64,000 nucleotides of DNA from Artocarpus heterophyllus (Eukaryota > Streptophyta > Magnoliopsida > Rosales > Moraceae): positions 13,973,219-14,037,218 of the forward strand of contig CM046341.1 in NCBI GenBank assembly GCA_025403435.1, in the 5' to 3' direction. The notes under the pieces are model-generated. The model did no database searches. It worked only from the letters and a program-made list of their open reading frames with translations, and was not told the DNA's origin. The position numbers and the translations under genes are program-made. How positions within the stretch are numbered: position 1 is the first letter of the stretch; each line of letters begins with the position of its first letter. Of the stretch, positions 1 through 11,676 are shown in pieces.

Positions 1-1230
1 AGAAATTTCATAACATAAAATACACTCATCAAAACATTACCAAACTTTACAGTCAATATCATAACATATACATGAACATTCTTGTTAACTTTCATGAAAA
101 ACAAAACACATTTACCTCTTAAAATAAAAATTACTTTTTCATGCATCATAGCCAAACAACAATATTTTACTGTGAGGGGTAGAGTACAGAAAATTCATAA
201 TTTTTCATAGAAACATCAAAATGACTTGAAACTTGGAGAAACATCACATAATACATACATGCATAACATATTGAAAAAAATTAGAACAAAATACAATACC
301 TAGAGAAAGATATTGTAGACGAATTGAGGAGGAGAGACGCTTTTCAAAAACACCAAAAGAAATGAATTCTTACCTTAAAAATTTTCTTCTCAAAACCCTT
401 GAATTCAACCAACGAAATATAACTTTTTCTTTCAATATTTGTAGAAAATTTTTGAGAGAAAGAAGGATGAAATTCGTGGAGAAGAGAAGGAGAAGAGAGA
501 AAGACCAAAGAAGCGTCTTAGAAATTTGAGAGAGAGAAGACGTGAAAGGATGAGAGAAAAATGGAAAAAGAACGTTAAAAATTTTTAACGTAATGAGCAT
601 AACCGACGAAAAATTCAATACTCTCCATTAAGTCAGAATTTTCTGACTAATTGATGGCTAATTGGCGTGGAGGAAAGAGAGAAAAGAGGGAAAGTCAAAC
701 AAATCATTCATCATTTACCATGTTTTGCCCTCTCAAAATAGGAACCATTTAAAATAATACAAATTAATGCAAAGTCAAATGTTTTATTTCCTTAACTGAT
801 AAAATTATTCCATTATTATGCTAATTAATCACTCAATTAACGTAATTATCTCAACCATAAATTTGGAGAGATTTCTGCTGACTGCTCGTCAGCTGTCTTT
901 GGCCTGTCGATTTTCCTCTTCGGCCTGCCGATGGTTTCCATCGGCCTGCCGATCTTTGGCAGACTTTTCGGCCTGCCGAACTGCCCTTAAAATACCATAC
1001 TTATAACATTCATATCATCATTGCATCATAAATAAAAATACATTATATTTCACATGAACACTTGAGCACAACGATTCCATGAGGTCGTCACCTGTTATAA
1101 AACTTGACATAAAAGTTAGTAACATTAAAATCATAAATCATATCATATAACATAAATTATTATTAAAATTTCCTTAACGTCGTTACTAACTTTATCATGA
1201 TCCATTACATAAAAATAGGTGGGTGTTACA
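1..1230 (-). repeat. 3' LTR of outer gypsy element (partial)
   Basis: The stretch aligns with 17535-18788 over its whole length and ends in the same GGGTGTTACA. On the minus strand this end is the LTR start, TGTAACACCCACC. Only the first 1.2 kb of an LTR of about 3.1 kb lies in the window. Relative to the other LTR it lacks one segment of the dyad-motif cluster near 915-920. Confidence 0.95.
884..984. repeat. Cluster of 12-bp dyad motif TCGGC-CT-GCCGA
   Basis: Exact copies lie at 920-931, 941-952 and 968-979, with a degenerate copy before them. Arms TCGGC and GCCGA are perfect inverted repeats around a 2-bp centre. In LTR orientation the cluster lies about 250-350 bp from the LTR start, upstream of the pyrimidine-rich leader. 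Confidence 0.9.
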
Positions 1231-1244
1231 ATTCTCCTCACCTT
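1231..1244 (-). other. Polypurine tract of outer gypsy element
   Basis: The minus strand reads AAGGTGAGGAGAAT directly before the LTR start TGTAACACCC. This is the position and composition expected for the plus-strand primer of a gypsy element. Confidence 0.8.
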
Positions 1245-1265
1245 ATAAAGTTTTGTCCTCGAAAC

Positions 1266-1885
1266 TTAGAATAATTGCGGATACATAGTTCTCATGTCAT
1301 CTTCACATTCCCATGTGGCTTCTTCAACTTGATGATTTCGCCATAACACCTTGACCAATGGAATTTCTTTATTCCTCAAGGTCTTGGTTTTTCGATCGAG
1401 TATCTTCATTGGCTTTTCTTCATAACTTAAGTCTTCTCGTATCTCAATCACTTGTGGCTCAATCACATGCGTAGGGTCCGGGACATACTTCTTGAGCATG
1501 GAGACATGAAATACATCGTGCATTGCAGACATCTCAGAAGGCAACCTCAGCTGATAAGCTACATTGCCTATTCGCTTCATGATTTCATAAGGACCGATAA
1601 ATCTTGGACTTAGCTTGCCTTTCTTCCCAAACCTCATAACTCCTTTCATTGGTGCAACTTTCAAAAACACATATTCGCCCACGACGAACTCTAAGGGTCT
1701 TCTTCTCTTGTCGGCATAACTCTTCTGACAACTTTGACAGTCTCTAGTCTTCTTCTTATCAACTTTATCATCTCAGAAGTTTCATTTACAAAATCAGTTC
1801 TTTCAGCATCGATGCTTTTCATCAGCTTCTTTTCACCAGGTTTGTGCCAACATAAAGGCGACCTGCATTTTCGCCCATACAGCGC
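1266..1885 (-). pseudogene. Integrase C-terminal part plus chromodomain (outer gypsy)
   Basis: The segment encodes the end of the polyprotein and stops with TAA at 1266-1268. The open part (1682 to 1266) shows the GPYEI and HDVFHVSML motifs of the integrase C-terminal region. It is followed by a chromodomain-like tail with VKVLWRNH and EEATWE, and ends in YPQLF. In chromoviruses this domain guides integration to marked chromatin. Upstream, 1885-1741 continues the catalytic domain in another frame (YGRKCRSPLCW), so there is a frameshift near 1740. The Tat-like insertion cuts the gene at 1885. The other half begins at 9253 and is in frame once one copy of AGCGC is discounted. Confidence 0.9.
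1881..1885. repeat. Target site duplication AGCGC, left copy
   Basis: AGCGC stands directly before the LTR start TGTTTGG at 1886 and again at 9248-9252 after the other LTR. The perfect 5-bp match fixes both ends of the Tat-like insertion. Confidence 0.93.
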
Positions 1886-4070
1886 TGTTTGGTATACGCC
1901 CCGAATGATGCCTATTCCTCTTAATAAACAGTAGACGTATGTAGTATAGAAATATTGTCGTATCCACAGGGAGGTGAAAATTTGTAACTCGAGAGATTGA
2001 TAAAAATAAATGGTCAAAGAGGCAAGCAATTTTTGAAAGCAAAGTTTAAAATGAAAGAAATATTTTTGTGGTTTTTATTCAAAATTTAATTCAAAATTTA
2101 AAGCATAAAATTAAAATGGTGAAGCTTTGAGAATCCCTTGTATATTTCGCAACTGATATGAATTTTAATTCTAATGAATAATTATCTAAAGCATTTGATT
2201 TATTATATCTTTTCTCATTAATTGCAAGCACTTTTTACTAATTATATAGGTCAACCTAAATCGACAATATAGCAAGCCATAATGCAGTAAGGGTTTTCCT
2301 ATAAAAACTAGCAAAATAATCATCTGTCACTAATGATTTGGTGCACTAATTATGAAAATTATAACCGCTGTCACTCAATTATAATTAACATAATTTAAGA
2401 TAGAAAATATAATAACAAATCAAAATTAATATATTTTTATGGAATAAATTATTGCGTTAATTTCGGCAGCACCTTGACTTATTAAATGGTCTAGGAATAC
2501 ACTATGCCATCCTCTGTCTACAATAAATCAAGAATAACCAAGCATTTACTGTGCCAATCCACGTCTATAATGTAGCAGAAACTTAGCTTAATAAACGAGC
2601 ATGACTTAAGTATTATTAATATTAATTATGCAACATAATTAAATTACATAAAGAAAGCATGACTGAATTTATGTAAAAATTGGCAGCATAACAACAATAA
2701 CAATAATTATTAAAAACATAAAGATATAATTTATTCCACAAAAATATAAGCATTATAACACAGTATAGAGTAAAAACCCATACCAAAATACTATGCATAT
2801 AAGATCATCCCTCTGCCTCACCAGACTCTCTACACTAATTTAAGCATTATTTTATTATTATTTTTTACCTAAAAGAGTTACTACTGAGTCTAACTCAACA
2901 GTAAGGAAAAGAAGAAAAAGGGCCAAAGGCCCGAAGGAGGTGTGTCAACTGAGGCATTTGCCTTAGTATTTGTAGAGGCTTAAAAATCAGAACTTGCCGT
3001 TCGTAATTATAATTTTTCCCTATTGAGAGTTGACAATTTTGGATCATTTGATCTATTTTTCTCTTCTTCTTTTTTCACGCTGAGATTCACTCATTGATGT
3101 GCGAATTTTAGTTTGGGATCTTGTGCTTTGCAGGTCACGGCAGCACAAAACAGACACAATCTGACCCGTTGAACGCGCGATCCAATGGCTGACAGAGGCG
3201 TTCGAGAATGGGCCTAGGTGGGACCAGTGGGACAGCAATTTTCGACCGTCAGATTGGTCTCGGTCATCGTATCGCACGGCTGGAAGAACAACTGCACGTA
3301 GACTCACCCACACACGAGCAGACACAGCCTGCGACTCCCCTCTGAAGCGTCTGCAGCTGTACCCTGAGATTCCACTGACGCACCGAATGACGCGTTGACA
3401 CGCGTCTCTTCCTCGGATGGATGAGATTGATTTGGCAGTGAATCCGACGGGTCTCATGATGCCACGTGTCCCATCTAGATGAATCCGAATATTTTAAGGA
3501 TTTTTTATGCATTTGATGTCCAATTTTGTCCGTTTTGGTGTCGTTTTGCTTCGTTTTTCCTCCAGATTTCAAATCTAAAAATCACAAACACAGTATTTTA
3601 CAAACATAATATTTACAAAAATATTAAAAATATTTATTTTACATTAAAACACACAAAAATAAATAAAAACTCATAAAATTTCCAGTCTCTTACGGTTTGA
3701 CACAGATATAATTTTTATGACTTGGAAATATTTTTAGAAATTACTAAAAATATAATAGAACATATTTACAAGCTTAAAACACACTATCAAACACTCTAAA
3801 ACTCAAAATAAAATAACCGCATTACTTTTACGGTTTTAAGTATTTACAAACTAGGCACTTATTTAACACACACGAAATGACTCTAAAAATTACTAAAAAT
3901 TTTATTAAACATAAAAACACACTAAAAACATTTTTTTAAACATATTTACACACTAAGACACAAAAATACTTATTAACATAAATTGCTATTAATTAGAGGA
4001 TTTAATGAGAAATAAAAGCGTAAATAAATTATTTAAGCCTTAAAAAATGTACACTTTTACAGTCTCATCA
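1886..4070 (-). repeat. 3' LTR of Tat-like element
   Basis: The 2185-bp LTR reads TGTTTGG...TCTCATCA on the plus strand and matches 7026-9247 throughout with scattered substitutions and small indels. One example is a segment near 8497-8545 that this copy lacks. The TATA-like site seen in the other LTR reads TACAAATA here, so this copy may have lost its promoter. No gene is seen; short open frames in the GC-richer 3050-3460 part are not conserved as proteins. Confidence 0.95.
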
Positions 4071-4080
4071 CACCCCCCAA
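4071..4080 (-). other. Polypurine tract of Tat-like element
   Basis: The minus strand reads a G-rich tract, TTGGGGGGTG, immediately before the 3' LTR start TGATGAGACTG. Confidence 0.8.
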
Positions 4081-5912
4081 CCAGCTTATTGCTAGTGTCT
4101 AGCAATTAAAGCGATATAATTTTGAAATGATATATTGAATAATCATAAAATGGAAACCATTTAACTATAATTTGACTTATCCAACGAGATAAACTAACAA
4201 AACCAAAATTTTATTTGACCAATTTATATGCTATTTAACAAAATGTATATAAGCCAGACTTAGTGTAGAAAAAAGGGGTATAATGAATAATTATGAAGTT
4301 TCATCAAAAACGAGGAATATTATGGTTATGATATTTTGCTTCAAATCACTCCTGCAGGCAGCAACACTTCAAATTATTGATTTGGAACAATTAAAAAGCA
4401 GAAACATAAAATACAAATATTTACAAACTTTACAACTGTGGATAGTGCAATGTTTGGCTCCCTTAAGCTTTCTCCATAACCCATTTAACGAGCTTTAGGT
4501 CAGTAACTCCTAGACCAGTTGGTCTAAGGTACTAGGTGTTGAAGCACCCCTTAGAACTTACTTACTCGAGCTAAAGAGGCTACGAAACCAAACTTATCCA
4601 ACTTTATTCATTAATTTACATAATTACACACTTTATTTATTTACAATCATTTTTTTTCTTTTTTTTTTATTTTTTTATTCTCTTTTTTTCTTTTTTTTTT
4701 TTTTTTTTTTGAAATATTGCTACCTTTAATTGTTCATCTTCACAAAATAACAAAACTCAGATATTCATAGCTTAGACTTACCACCACAATTAAGCATTAT
4801 AGTGAGTGTGTGAAAAGAATGGCTTACAAACACTTTGAAAAATAAACACATAAAAATGTTAAATAAAACTAAAGTTTTGAAAGTGTATAAAATTAAATAA
4901 TTCAAAGAATAGAAAAATAATATTACATTAATATGAAATTCAAAAATCAAAACAAAATAATAACACATTAATTACTAAGAAACTAATATTTACAAAACTT
5001 TTTTATTTTTATTTTTTTAATTTTATGACCCACACAAAAAAATAACACACAAAAATGAAAAATGTACAAGAATCTGGAGCAAAATAAAAAAATTTGGGCA
5101 AAATCGAAAAATTTTTGCCACAACATTGAAGCACAAATCTCATATGCACAACTTTGAAGTACAATCCTCTCATGTATAACTTTTAAGCACAACCCTCTCC
5201 CCTCAACATAAAATATATATTATCCTAAAAGAATAAAAATAGTGAGAGCAGCAAAAATAGTACTTGAATCAGCACAACTGCAGAGATGATTTGTAGCAAA
5301 CTAAACTAAAAACTAACAAAAAAAAAACACACATTTTTTTGTTGAAATTTATTTGAAAATCCAAACCAATTGCATTTACAAAATCAAACTTATTAGAATG
5401 CGTCTCGAGAGAAAATAATTTAATTCCTTAACTTAGCCATTCTGAACAAATTTAAATAATAGCCTTCATTTTAAATTTTCAAACAAATCTCATTTTTTTT
5501 TTGGAAAATCAAAATAGCACACAACAACGCAAGAGAATATATTACAAAGAAGGGAAGTTAAAGATATTACTTGAAAAGTGTTTTCCCATCGCTTGATGCT
5601 CTAAAATCAGTAAATCTTTATTTCAGCTCCTGTTCCTAGTGGACAATCGTCAAAGAGCGGCTTTCTCCCATAGTAAGTGTCAAAAGACATCACGTATGGG
5701 TCTTGTGTAAACATGCCCTCAAGATTGGTAAAATTTGAAACATTTAAGCTCATGCAACTTAGACACATTTTATATTCTTGCTAGGTCCTTAAAAACAATG
5801 CTAGAGACAGTGGAGGAGGTGTTGGCCACATAGGATCTTGGTAAAAATTCTCTTTGGTGAATTCTTGTAGCAACTGAGGTTGAGAATCTAAGACTAAGGG
5901 TGATGATTGTTC
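4081..5912. other. Non-coding internal region of Tat-like element
   Basis: About 1.8 kb between gag and the polypurine tract holds no recognisable pol domain on either strand. It is AT-rich with a long T/C run at 4647-4711. Short open frames here match nothing I recognise. The region stands where pol would be in an autonomous relative. Confidence 0.75.
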
Positions 5913-6173
5913 TTACTCTATAGCTAAGTCTTCATTCTCTTCCTTACATTCCTCTCCTAAAAGTTGTTCCTCAAAATAGGTGGGTTCTAAAATTTCTTCA
6001 ATGATTTCTCCCGCACCTAAAGAATCAAGATGATATTCAAACCTATCTAGTTCTATTCTTGCCATGGTTTCCATATATTTGTCTACAGTTTCTTCCAATG
6101 TTTCTAAGGTTTCTTCCAGATTCACCCTATTCGGGTCACTATATGTTTCTTGCAGTTCAAAATTTGACTCCAA
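5913..6173 (-). CDS. Short acidic open frame downstream of gag fragment
   Basis: An 86-residue frame, strongly rich in Glu (LEETLETLEETV near residues 19-30; EEIIEEIL-like stretches later), with no Cys/His motif and no membrane segment. It lies about 50 bp downstream of the gag-like frame on the same strand and may be a shifted continuation of it. I do not recognise a family. Translation is unproven, and the bias could simply reflect the C/T-rich plus strand. Confidence 0.3.
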   Translation of the reverse strand: MESNFELQETYSDPNRVNLEETLETLEETVDKYMETMARIELDRFEYHLDSLGAGEIIEEILEPTYFEEQLLGEECKEENEDLAIE

Positions 6174-6224
6174 AATTTCGGGTTGAGTTTCAGGCCAAGG
6201 TTCTGAAAAATTTGAATTGTTCTC

Positions 6225-6530
6225 CTAGATTAGATTGTTCCTAGAACTATTCAATCTCCAATAATCATATTCGGCCATATCTTCTAACATATAATAGGCT
6301 TCATCAATAGATAATTGGTAGAAGGTGGTGGTACCATCTCCCCTCTCTACCCAATCTCTAGTTTCAGGACTTAACCCATATATGAAAATTTCTAAAAGAT
6401 AATCCCTAGAAAAACCATGGTGAGGATATTGATTTAGCAGGTCCTTAAATCTCCACCAAGCATTACAAAATGGTTCTAAGTGTTGTTGGGAAAAGTTTGC
6501 AATGATTTCTTTATGAACTTCCCAAAACAT
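6225..6530 (-). pseudogene. Gag-like capsid fragment (Tat/Athila type)
   Basis: A 101-residue frame carries the signature of the plant retrotransposon gag domain: FCNAWWRFKDLL near residue 21, then YPHHGFS, a hydrophobic FIYGLSPETR segment, and DEAYYMLEDMAEYDYW near the end. This is the central-to-C-terminal part of the capsid domain that packages element RNA. The N-terminal part and any zinc knuckle are missing, so the frame is partial. It is the only protein-coding evidence in this element. Confidence 0.75.
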
Positions 6531-7003
6531 TTTTTTCTGTTTTTAATTTTTGATTTTTTTTTATTTTTTTAATTTTATTAATTTTTTTTAAAGAAAAATT
6601 TTCAAGCTGAATAATGCTCAATTAATTGGATTCCCAGATCGTTGGGGGGTCACAGTGGACACGCTTAGAATTCCCAACTTTCTTAGGCAAGGGTGTTAGC
6701 CTTATGGTCGTGGGATCAAGTCCCAACGATGGGCCTTTTTGACAGAATCCAACAAATTTTACAATTACCCAAACTTGCAAAACAAAAGACAGAATGCAAA
6801 GCTTTTCTTTATCCGAAATGAATAAAGTAGTGAGTGAAAAGCATCCGTCCGTTTTTTTTATTTTTTTAATTTTTTTTAATTTTTTTAATAATAAACACAC
6901 AAATTAAAAATGCAAATAACTAAAATAATATTTACAAAGGATAGGGATAGATTACTTACCTGTTTTTCTGTTTAATTCAGCAATCTGACAGAGCAACAGC
7001 ACC
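6531..7003 (-). other. 5' leader of Tat-like element
   Basis: The stretch lies between the primer site and the gag fragment and is AT-rich with T-runs. On the plus strand 6706-6729 holds an isolated tRNA T-arm-like sequence (box B consensus match GATCAAGTC inside a 4-5 bp stem). There is no acceptor stem or well-placed box A. A 92-residue open frame across it (6622-6900, minus) looks like chance. Confidence 0.5.
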
Positions 7004-7021
7004 TCCCCGGCAACGGTGCCA
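7004..7021 (-). other. Primer binding site, tRNA-Asp type
   Basis: The minus strand reads TGGCACCGTTGCCGGGGA four bases from the LTR. It is complementary over 18 nt to the 3' end of plant tRNA-Asp(GUC) with one mismatch (C to T at 7018 on the plus strand). It fixes 7026-9247 as the 5' LTR. Confidence 0.88.
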
Positions 7022-7025
7022 AAAT

Positions 7026-9247
7026 TGTTTGGTGGTAACGCCCCAAATGATGTTTATTCTTCTTAATAAACGACAGACGTATATAGTATAGAAAGATTGT
7101 CGTATCCACAGGGAGGTGAAAATTTGTAACTCGAGAGATTGATAAAAATAAATGGTCAAAGAGGCAAGCAATTTTTGAAAGCAAAGTTTAAAATGAAAGA
7201 AATATTTTTGTGGTTTTTATTCAAAATTTAATTCAAAATTTGAAGCATAAAATTAAAATGGTGAAGCTTTGAGAATCCCTTGTATGTTTCGCAACTGATA
7301 TGGAATTTTAATTCTAATTAATAATTATCTAAAGCATTTGATTTATTATATCTTTTCTCATTAATTGCAAGCACTTTTTACTAATTATATAGGTCAACCT
7401 AAATCGACAATATAGCAAGCCATAATGCAGTAAGGGTTTTCCTATAAAAACTAGCAAAATAATCATCTATCACTAATGATTTGGGCACTAATTATGAAAA
7501 TTATAACCGCTGTCACTCAATTATAATTAACAGAATTTTAAGATAGAAAATATAATAACAAATCAAAATTAATATATTTTTATGGAATAAATTATTGCGT
7601 TAATTTCGGCAGCACCTCGACTTATTAAATAGTCTAAGAATACACTATGCCATCCTCTATCTACTATAAATCAAGAATAACCAAGCATTTACTGTGCCAG
7701 TCCATGTCTATAATGCAGCAGAAACTCAGCTTAATAAACGAGCATGACTTAAGTATTATTAATATTAATTATGCAACACAATTAAATTACATAAAGAAAG
7801 CATGACTGAATTTATGTAAAAATTGGTAGCATAACAACAGTAACAATAATTATTTAAAACATAAAGATATAATTTATTCCACAAAAATATAAGCATTATA
7901 ACACAGTATAGAGTAAAAATCCATACCAAAATACTATGCATACAAGATCATCCCTCTGCCTCACCAGACTCTCTACACTAATTTAAGTATTATTTTATTA
8001 TTATTTTTTACCTAAAAGAGTTACTGCTGAGTCTAACTCAACAGTAAGGAAAAGAAGAAAAAGGGCCAAAGGCCCGAAGGAGGTGTGTCAACTGAGGCAT
8101 TTGCCTTAGTATTTATAGAGGCTTAAAAATCAGAACTTGCTGTTTGTAATTATAATTTTTCCCTGTTGAGAGTTGACAATTTCGGATCATTTGATCTATT
8201 TTTCTCTTCTTTTTTGTCACGCTGAGATTCGCTCATTGATGTGCGAATTTTAGTTTGGGATCCTGTGCTTCACAGGTCACGGCAGCACGAAACAGACGCA
8301 ATCTGACCTGTTGAACGCGCGATCTAATGGCTGGCAGAGGCATTCGAGAATGGGCCCAGGTGGGACCAGTGGGACAGTAATTTTCGACCGTCAGATTGGT
8401 CTCAGTCATCGCATCACACGGCTGGAAGAACAACTACACGTGGACTCACCCACACCGAGCAGACACGGCCTGCGACTCCCCTCTGATGCGTCTACAGCTT
8501 GTCGGCGTGTGAATCACATGTGCCAATCGTTCTTCGACACGTGGACTGTACCCTGAGATTCCGCTGATGCACCGAATGACGCGTTGACAGGCGTCTCTTC
8601 CTCGGATGGATGAGATTGATTTGGCAGTGAATCCGACGGGTCTCATGATGCCGCGTGTCCCATCTAGATGAACCCGAATATTTTAAGGATTTTTTATGCA
8701 TTTAATGTCCGATTTTGGTGTCGTTTTGCTCCATTTTTCCTCTAGATTTCAAATCTAAAAATCACAAACACATTATTTTACAAATATAATATTTACAAAA
8801 ATATTAAAAATATTTATTTTACATTAAAAAACATAAAAATAAATAAAAACTCCTAAAATTTTCAGTCTCTTACGGTTTGACACAGATATAATTTTTATGA
8901 CTTGGAAATATTTTTAGAAATTACTAAAAATATAATAGAACATATTTACAAGCTTAAAACACACTATCAAACACTCTAAAACTCAAAATAAAATAATCGC
9001 ATTACTTTTATGGTTTTAACTATTTACAAACTAGGCACTTATTTAACACACACGAAATGACTCTAAAAATTATCAAAAATTCTATTAAACATAAAAACAC
9101 ACTAAAAACATTTTAAACATATTTACACACTAAGACACAAAAATACTTATTAAAAAAAATTGCTATTAATTAGAGGATTTAATGAGAAATAAAAGCATAA
9201 ATAAATGATTTAAGCCTTAAAAAATGTACACTTTTACAGTCTCATCA
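7026..9247 (-). repeat. 5' LTR of Tat-like element
   Basis: The 2222-bp LTR matches 1886-4070. On the minus strand it starts TGATGAGACTG and ends CCAAACA. A TATA-like box lies at 8110-8117, about 1.1 kb into the LTR, so U3 makes up roughly half of it. The GC-richer stretch 8200-8650 lies just upstream of that box in U3. Confidence 0.95.
8110..8117 (-). promoter_or_regulatory. TATA box in 5' LTR of Tat-like element
   Basis: The minus strand reads TATAAATA. The equivalent position of the 3' LTR (near 2966-2973) reads TACAAATA, a one-base loss of the consensus. Confidence 0.5.
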
Positions 9248-9252
9248 AGCGC
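9248..9252. repeat. Target site duplication AGCGC, right copy
   Basis: This pairs with 1881-1885 and restores the integrase reading frame of the host gypsy element when one copy is discounted. Confidence 0.93.
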
Positions 9253-9747
9253 TTCATAAGGTGCCATCCCAATTGTCGCCTGGAAGCTGTTGTTGTAAAC
9301 AAACTCTGCTAACGACAATATTTTACACCAGCTGGTCTTAAAATCGAGAGAACAAGCCGGTAGCATATCTTCTAAAATCAAGTTCGTCCTCTCTATTTGG
9401 CCGTCTGTCTGAGGATGAAAAGCAGTTCTGAAATGTAGCCTGGTTCCCATTGCAGTATGTACACTCTTCCAAAACTTAGATGTGAACCTGTCATCACGAT
9501 CTGAGATGATTGACTTGGGAATCCCATGAAGTCGTACAATCTCCTTAACATAGAGTTCCGCTAACCGTTCCATAGAGTAAGTGATCTTGATAGGAATGAA
9601 ATGCGCCATCTTAGTCAGCCGATCCACAACTACCCAAATTGCATCATAGCCATTCATAGTTCTGTGCAAACCGGTAATGAAATCCATTACTATATCCTCC
9701 TATTTTCATTTTGGTATTTGGATAGACTGCAGTTCACCACCAGATCT
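9253..9747 (-). pseudogene. Integrase catalytic core (outer gypsy), N-terminal half of split gene
   Basis: The DDE integrase core is readable: first Asp in MDFITGL, second Asp in IISDRDDRF, and Glu in HPQTDGQIERTN. The spacing between the last two is the usual D-x35-E. This enzyme inserts element cDNA into the chromosome. Between the zinc-binding region (ending near 9748) and the core the frame is interrupted by three stops within about 40 codons. They look like CAG to TAG, TGG to TGA and TGG to TAG, all transitions of the C-to-T/G-to-A type. The gene is then cut by the Tat-like element at 9252. Confidence 0.93.
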
Positions 9748-11100
9748 CTAGTGTTTAGACTTTACTTGTTGACATGTCATACATTTCTTCACATACATTG
9801 CAACATCACGTTTCATTCCAAACCACCAGAAGTTACCCCTTAGATCATTATACATCTTTGTTGCACCTGGATGAATAGAGTAAGGAGTGTCATGAATTTC
9901 TGCCAAGATTGTTTCCCTTAAATCATCAACATTGGGAACACATAAGCGGTCCTTGAGGTACAGAGTTTCGTCTTCCACAATACGAAACTCTTGACATTTT
10001 CCTTCTTTCATTTCTTGCTTAATCCTTACAAGACTTACATCTTCATCTTGTTTTCTTCGAATTTCATCATACATCGTCGGAGCAAGAGAGAGTGTTGATA
10101 GCTGTCCTGCTATAAGTTCCAAACTGAAGTCCAGAATTTCCTTTCTTAAAGGTGGAGACATCGCTTGCATTGACATCAACGTGGCAACAAACTTCCTACT
10201 TAAAGCATCAGCTACTCGGTTAGCTTTTCTAGGATGATAAAGGATTTCACAATCGTAATCCTTCACCAACTCTAGCCATCTTTGTTGTCTCATGTTCACG
10301 TCTCTTTGCGTGAAGAAGTACTTCAGACTTTGATGATCAGTGAAGATCTTACATTGGACCCCATATAAATAGTGTCTCCATATCTTCAATGCAAAAACGA
10401 CTGCTGCTAACTCGAGGTCATGAGTAGGATAGTTCTTTTCGTAATCCTTCAGTTGTCTTGACGCATAAGCAATCACCCTTTTATTTTGCATTAATACAGC
10501 TTCGAGGCCCATCTTGGATGCATCACTATAAATTACAAACCCATCATTTCCTTCAGGAATAGCCAATACTGGGGCTGTCATCAACCTCTTCTTTAGTTCT
10601 TGAAAACTCTTCTCGCATGCATCTGTCCATTCATATTTCTTTCCCTTGCGAGTTAGGTTTGTAAGTGGAACTGCTATCTTGGAGAAGTCTTCTACGAATC
10701 TCCGATAATAACCTGCTAAACCCAAGAAGCTCCTTATTTGACTTGCATTCATCGGTTGCTTCCAGTTGAGAACAGCTTCTACTTTAGCAGGGTCAACCAT
10801 AATTCCTTCCTTTGAAATAACATGCCCCAAGAAAGACACTTTACCAAGCCAGAACTTGCACTTAGAGAACTTTGCATAAAACTGGTGTCTTCTTAAAGTC
10901 TCCAACACAATCCTTAAATGCTCCTTATGTTCTTCTTGATTCTTAGAATAGACAAGAATATCATCGATAAATACAACAACAAATTTATCGAGGAAATCCT
11001 TGAATACCTGGTTCATCAAATCCATAAAAGCAGCTGGTGCATTCGTTAGATCGAAAGGTATAACCACAAATTTATGGTGACCATACCTCGACCTGAAAGT
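9748..11100 (-). pseudogene. RT palm/thumb, RNase H and integrase zinc region (outer gypsy)
   Basis: A 439-codon stretch stays open. In order: [13 protein letters not shown], the RT active site [10 protein letters not shown] (residues about 33-42), the connection [23 protein letters not shown], then RNase H with YSDASKMG and TDHQSLKYF. Last comes the integrase zinc region with two His 7 residues apart in [11 protein letters not shown] and CMTC. RT copies the RNA genome and RNase H removes the RNA strand. All core motifs are kept, although GLGCVL-like RNase H sequence reads GLEAVL. A frameshift near 11100 separates it from the N-terminal RT part. Confidence 0.95.
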
Positions 11101-11676
11101 AGTCTTGAGAATATCTCCTTCTTGATCTTCAACTGATGATATCCCGATCGTAGATCAATATTTGAAAACACGGATGCACCCTTGAGCTGATCAAACAAAT
11201 CATCGATTTGAGGCAATGGGTACTTGTTCTTGATCGTCACCTTGTTCATCTCTGTAATCAATGCAGAGTCTCATAGTGCCATCCTTCTTCTTTACAAACA
11301 AGACTGGAGCTCCCCACGGTGAGTGACTTGGCCTGATGAATCCTTTGTCAAGTAGCACTTTTAATTGTGTATGAAGCTCCTTTAACCCTGTCGAGGCCAT
11401 TCTATAAGGCGCTTTTGAGATCGGATCGGTGCCAGGAGCAAGCTCAATCTCGAATTCAACTTCTCTTTCTAGTGGTAGACTTGTCAGATCATCAAGAAAC
11501 ACATCTGTATATTCATGTACAACAAGCACATCTTCAATTCTTATCTTTTCTTCTTGACTTTTGTCTACAATGTTTGCCAAATAGCCCATGTAGCCACTTG
11601 CTAATAACTTCCTTGGTTTCATTGCAGATAAGAACATGTGGGGTTTCTTTCTGGACTCGTCAACATAAATGAACTT
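11101..11676 (-). pseudogene. RT N-terminal part (outer gypsy), frameshifted
   Basis: Two overlapping frames together cover the fingers and first palm segment of gypsy RT. The first (11637-11240) contains [32 protein letters not shown] and the start of the MRLCIDYR motif. The second (11261-11100) continues with [18 protein letters not shown] and [12 protein letters not shown], which holds the first catalytic Asp of RT. A frameshift near 11235 joins them and another near 11100 leads to the next segment. A TAG stop at 11677-11679 separates this from protease. Confidence 0.93.

Larger units (their letters stand above)
1886..9247 (-). mobile_element. Gag-only Tat/Athila-like gypsy element (non-autonomous)
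   Basis: Two LTRs (1886-4070 and 7026-9247) flank an internal region of about 3 kb. The tRNA-Asp primer site next to 7026 and the polypurine tract next to 4070 set the element on the minus strand. The target duplication AGCGC is perfect. The only recognisable gene is a gag-like fragment; there is no protease, RT, RNase H or integrase, so it must have moved with enzymes from a relative. The primer site and the phrase around the polypurine tract (CTAGCAATAAGCTGGTTGGGGGG on the minus strand, 4071-4093) are typical of the plant Tat/Athila group. Assignment below that level is not secure. Confidence 0.92.

Noticed and set aside
1691..2042. Two open frames spanning the left LTR border and integrase
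   Set aside because: They are chimeras: the first part is integrase, the rest is LTR sequence read through the insertion junction at 1885/1886. The same peptide appears at the other LTR (6972-7184) without the integrase part.
3053..3572. Arg-rich open frames in the Tat-like LTR (also 8233-8701)
   Set aside because: Present in both LTRs because the LTRs are copies; frames differ in length and are not protein-conserved. GC-rich U3 sequence is the simpler reading.
4647..4711. Long T-run as possible SINE or LINE tail
   Set aside because: Interrupted by C and A, no target duplication or upstream retroposon body; low-complexity sequence.
5753..6173. Acidic frame as a host gene
   Set aside because: It lies inside the Tat-like element directly after gag, on the same strand; no host exon signals.
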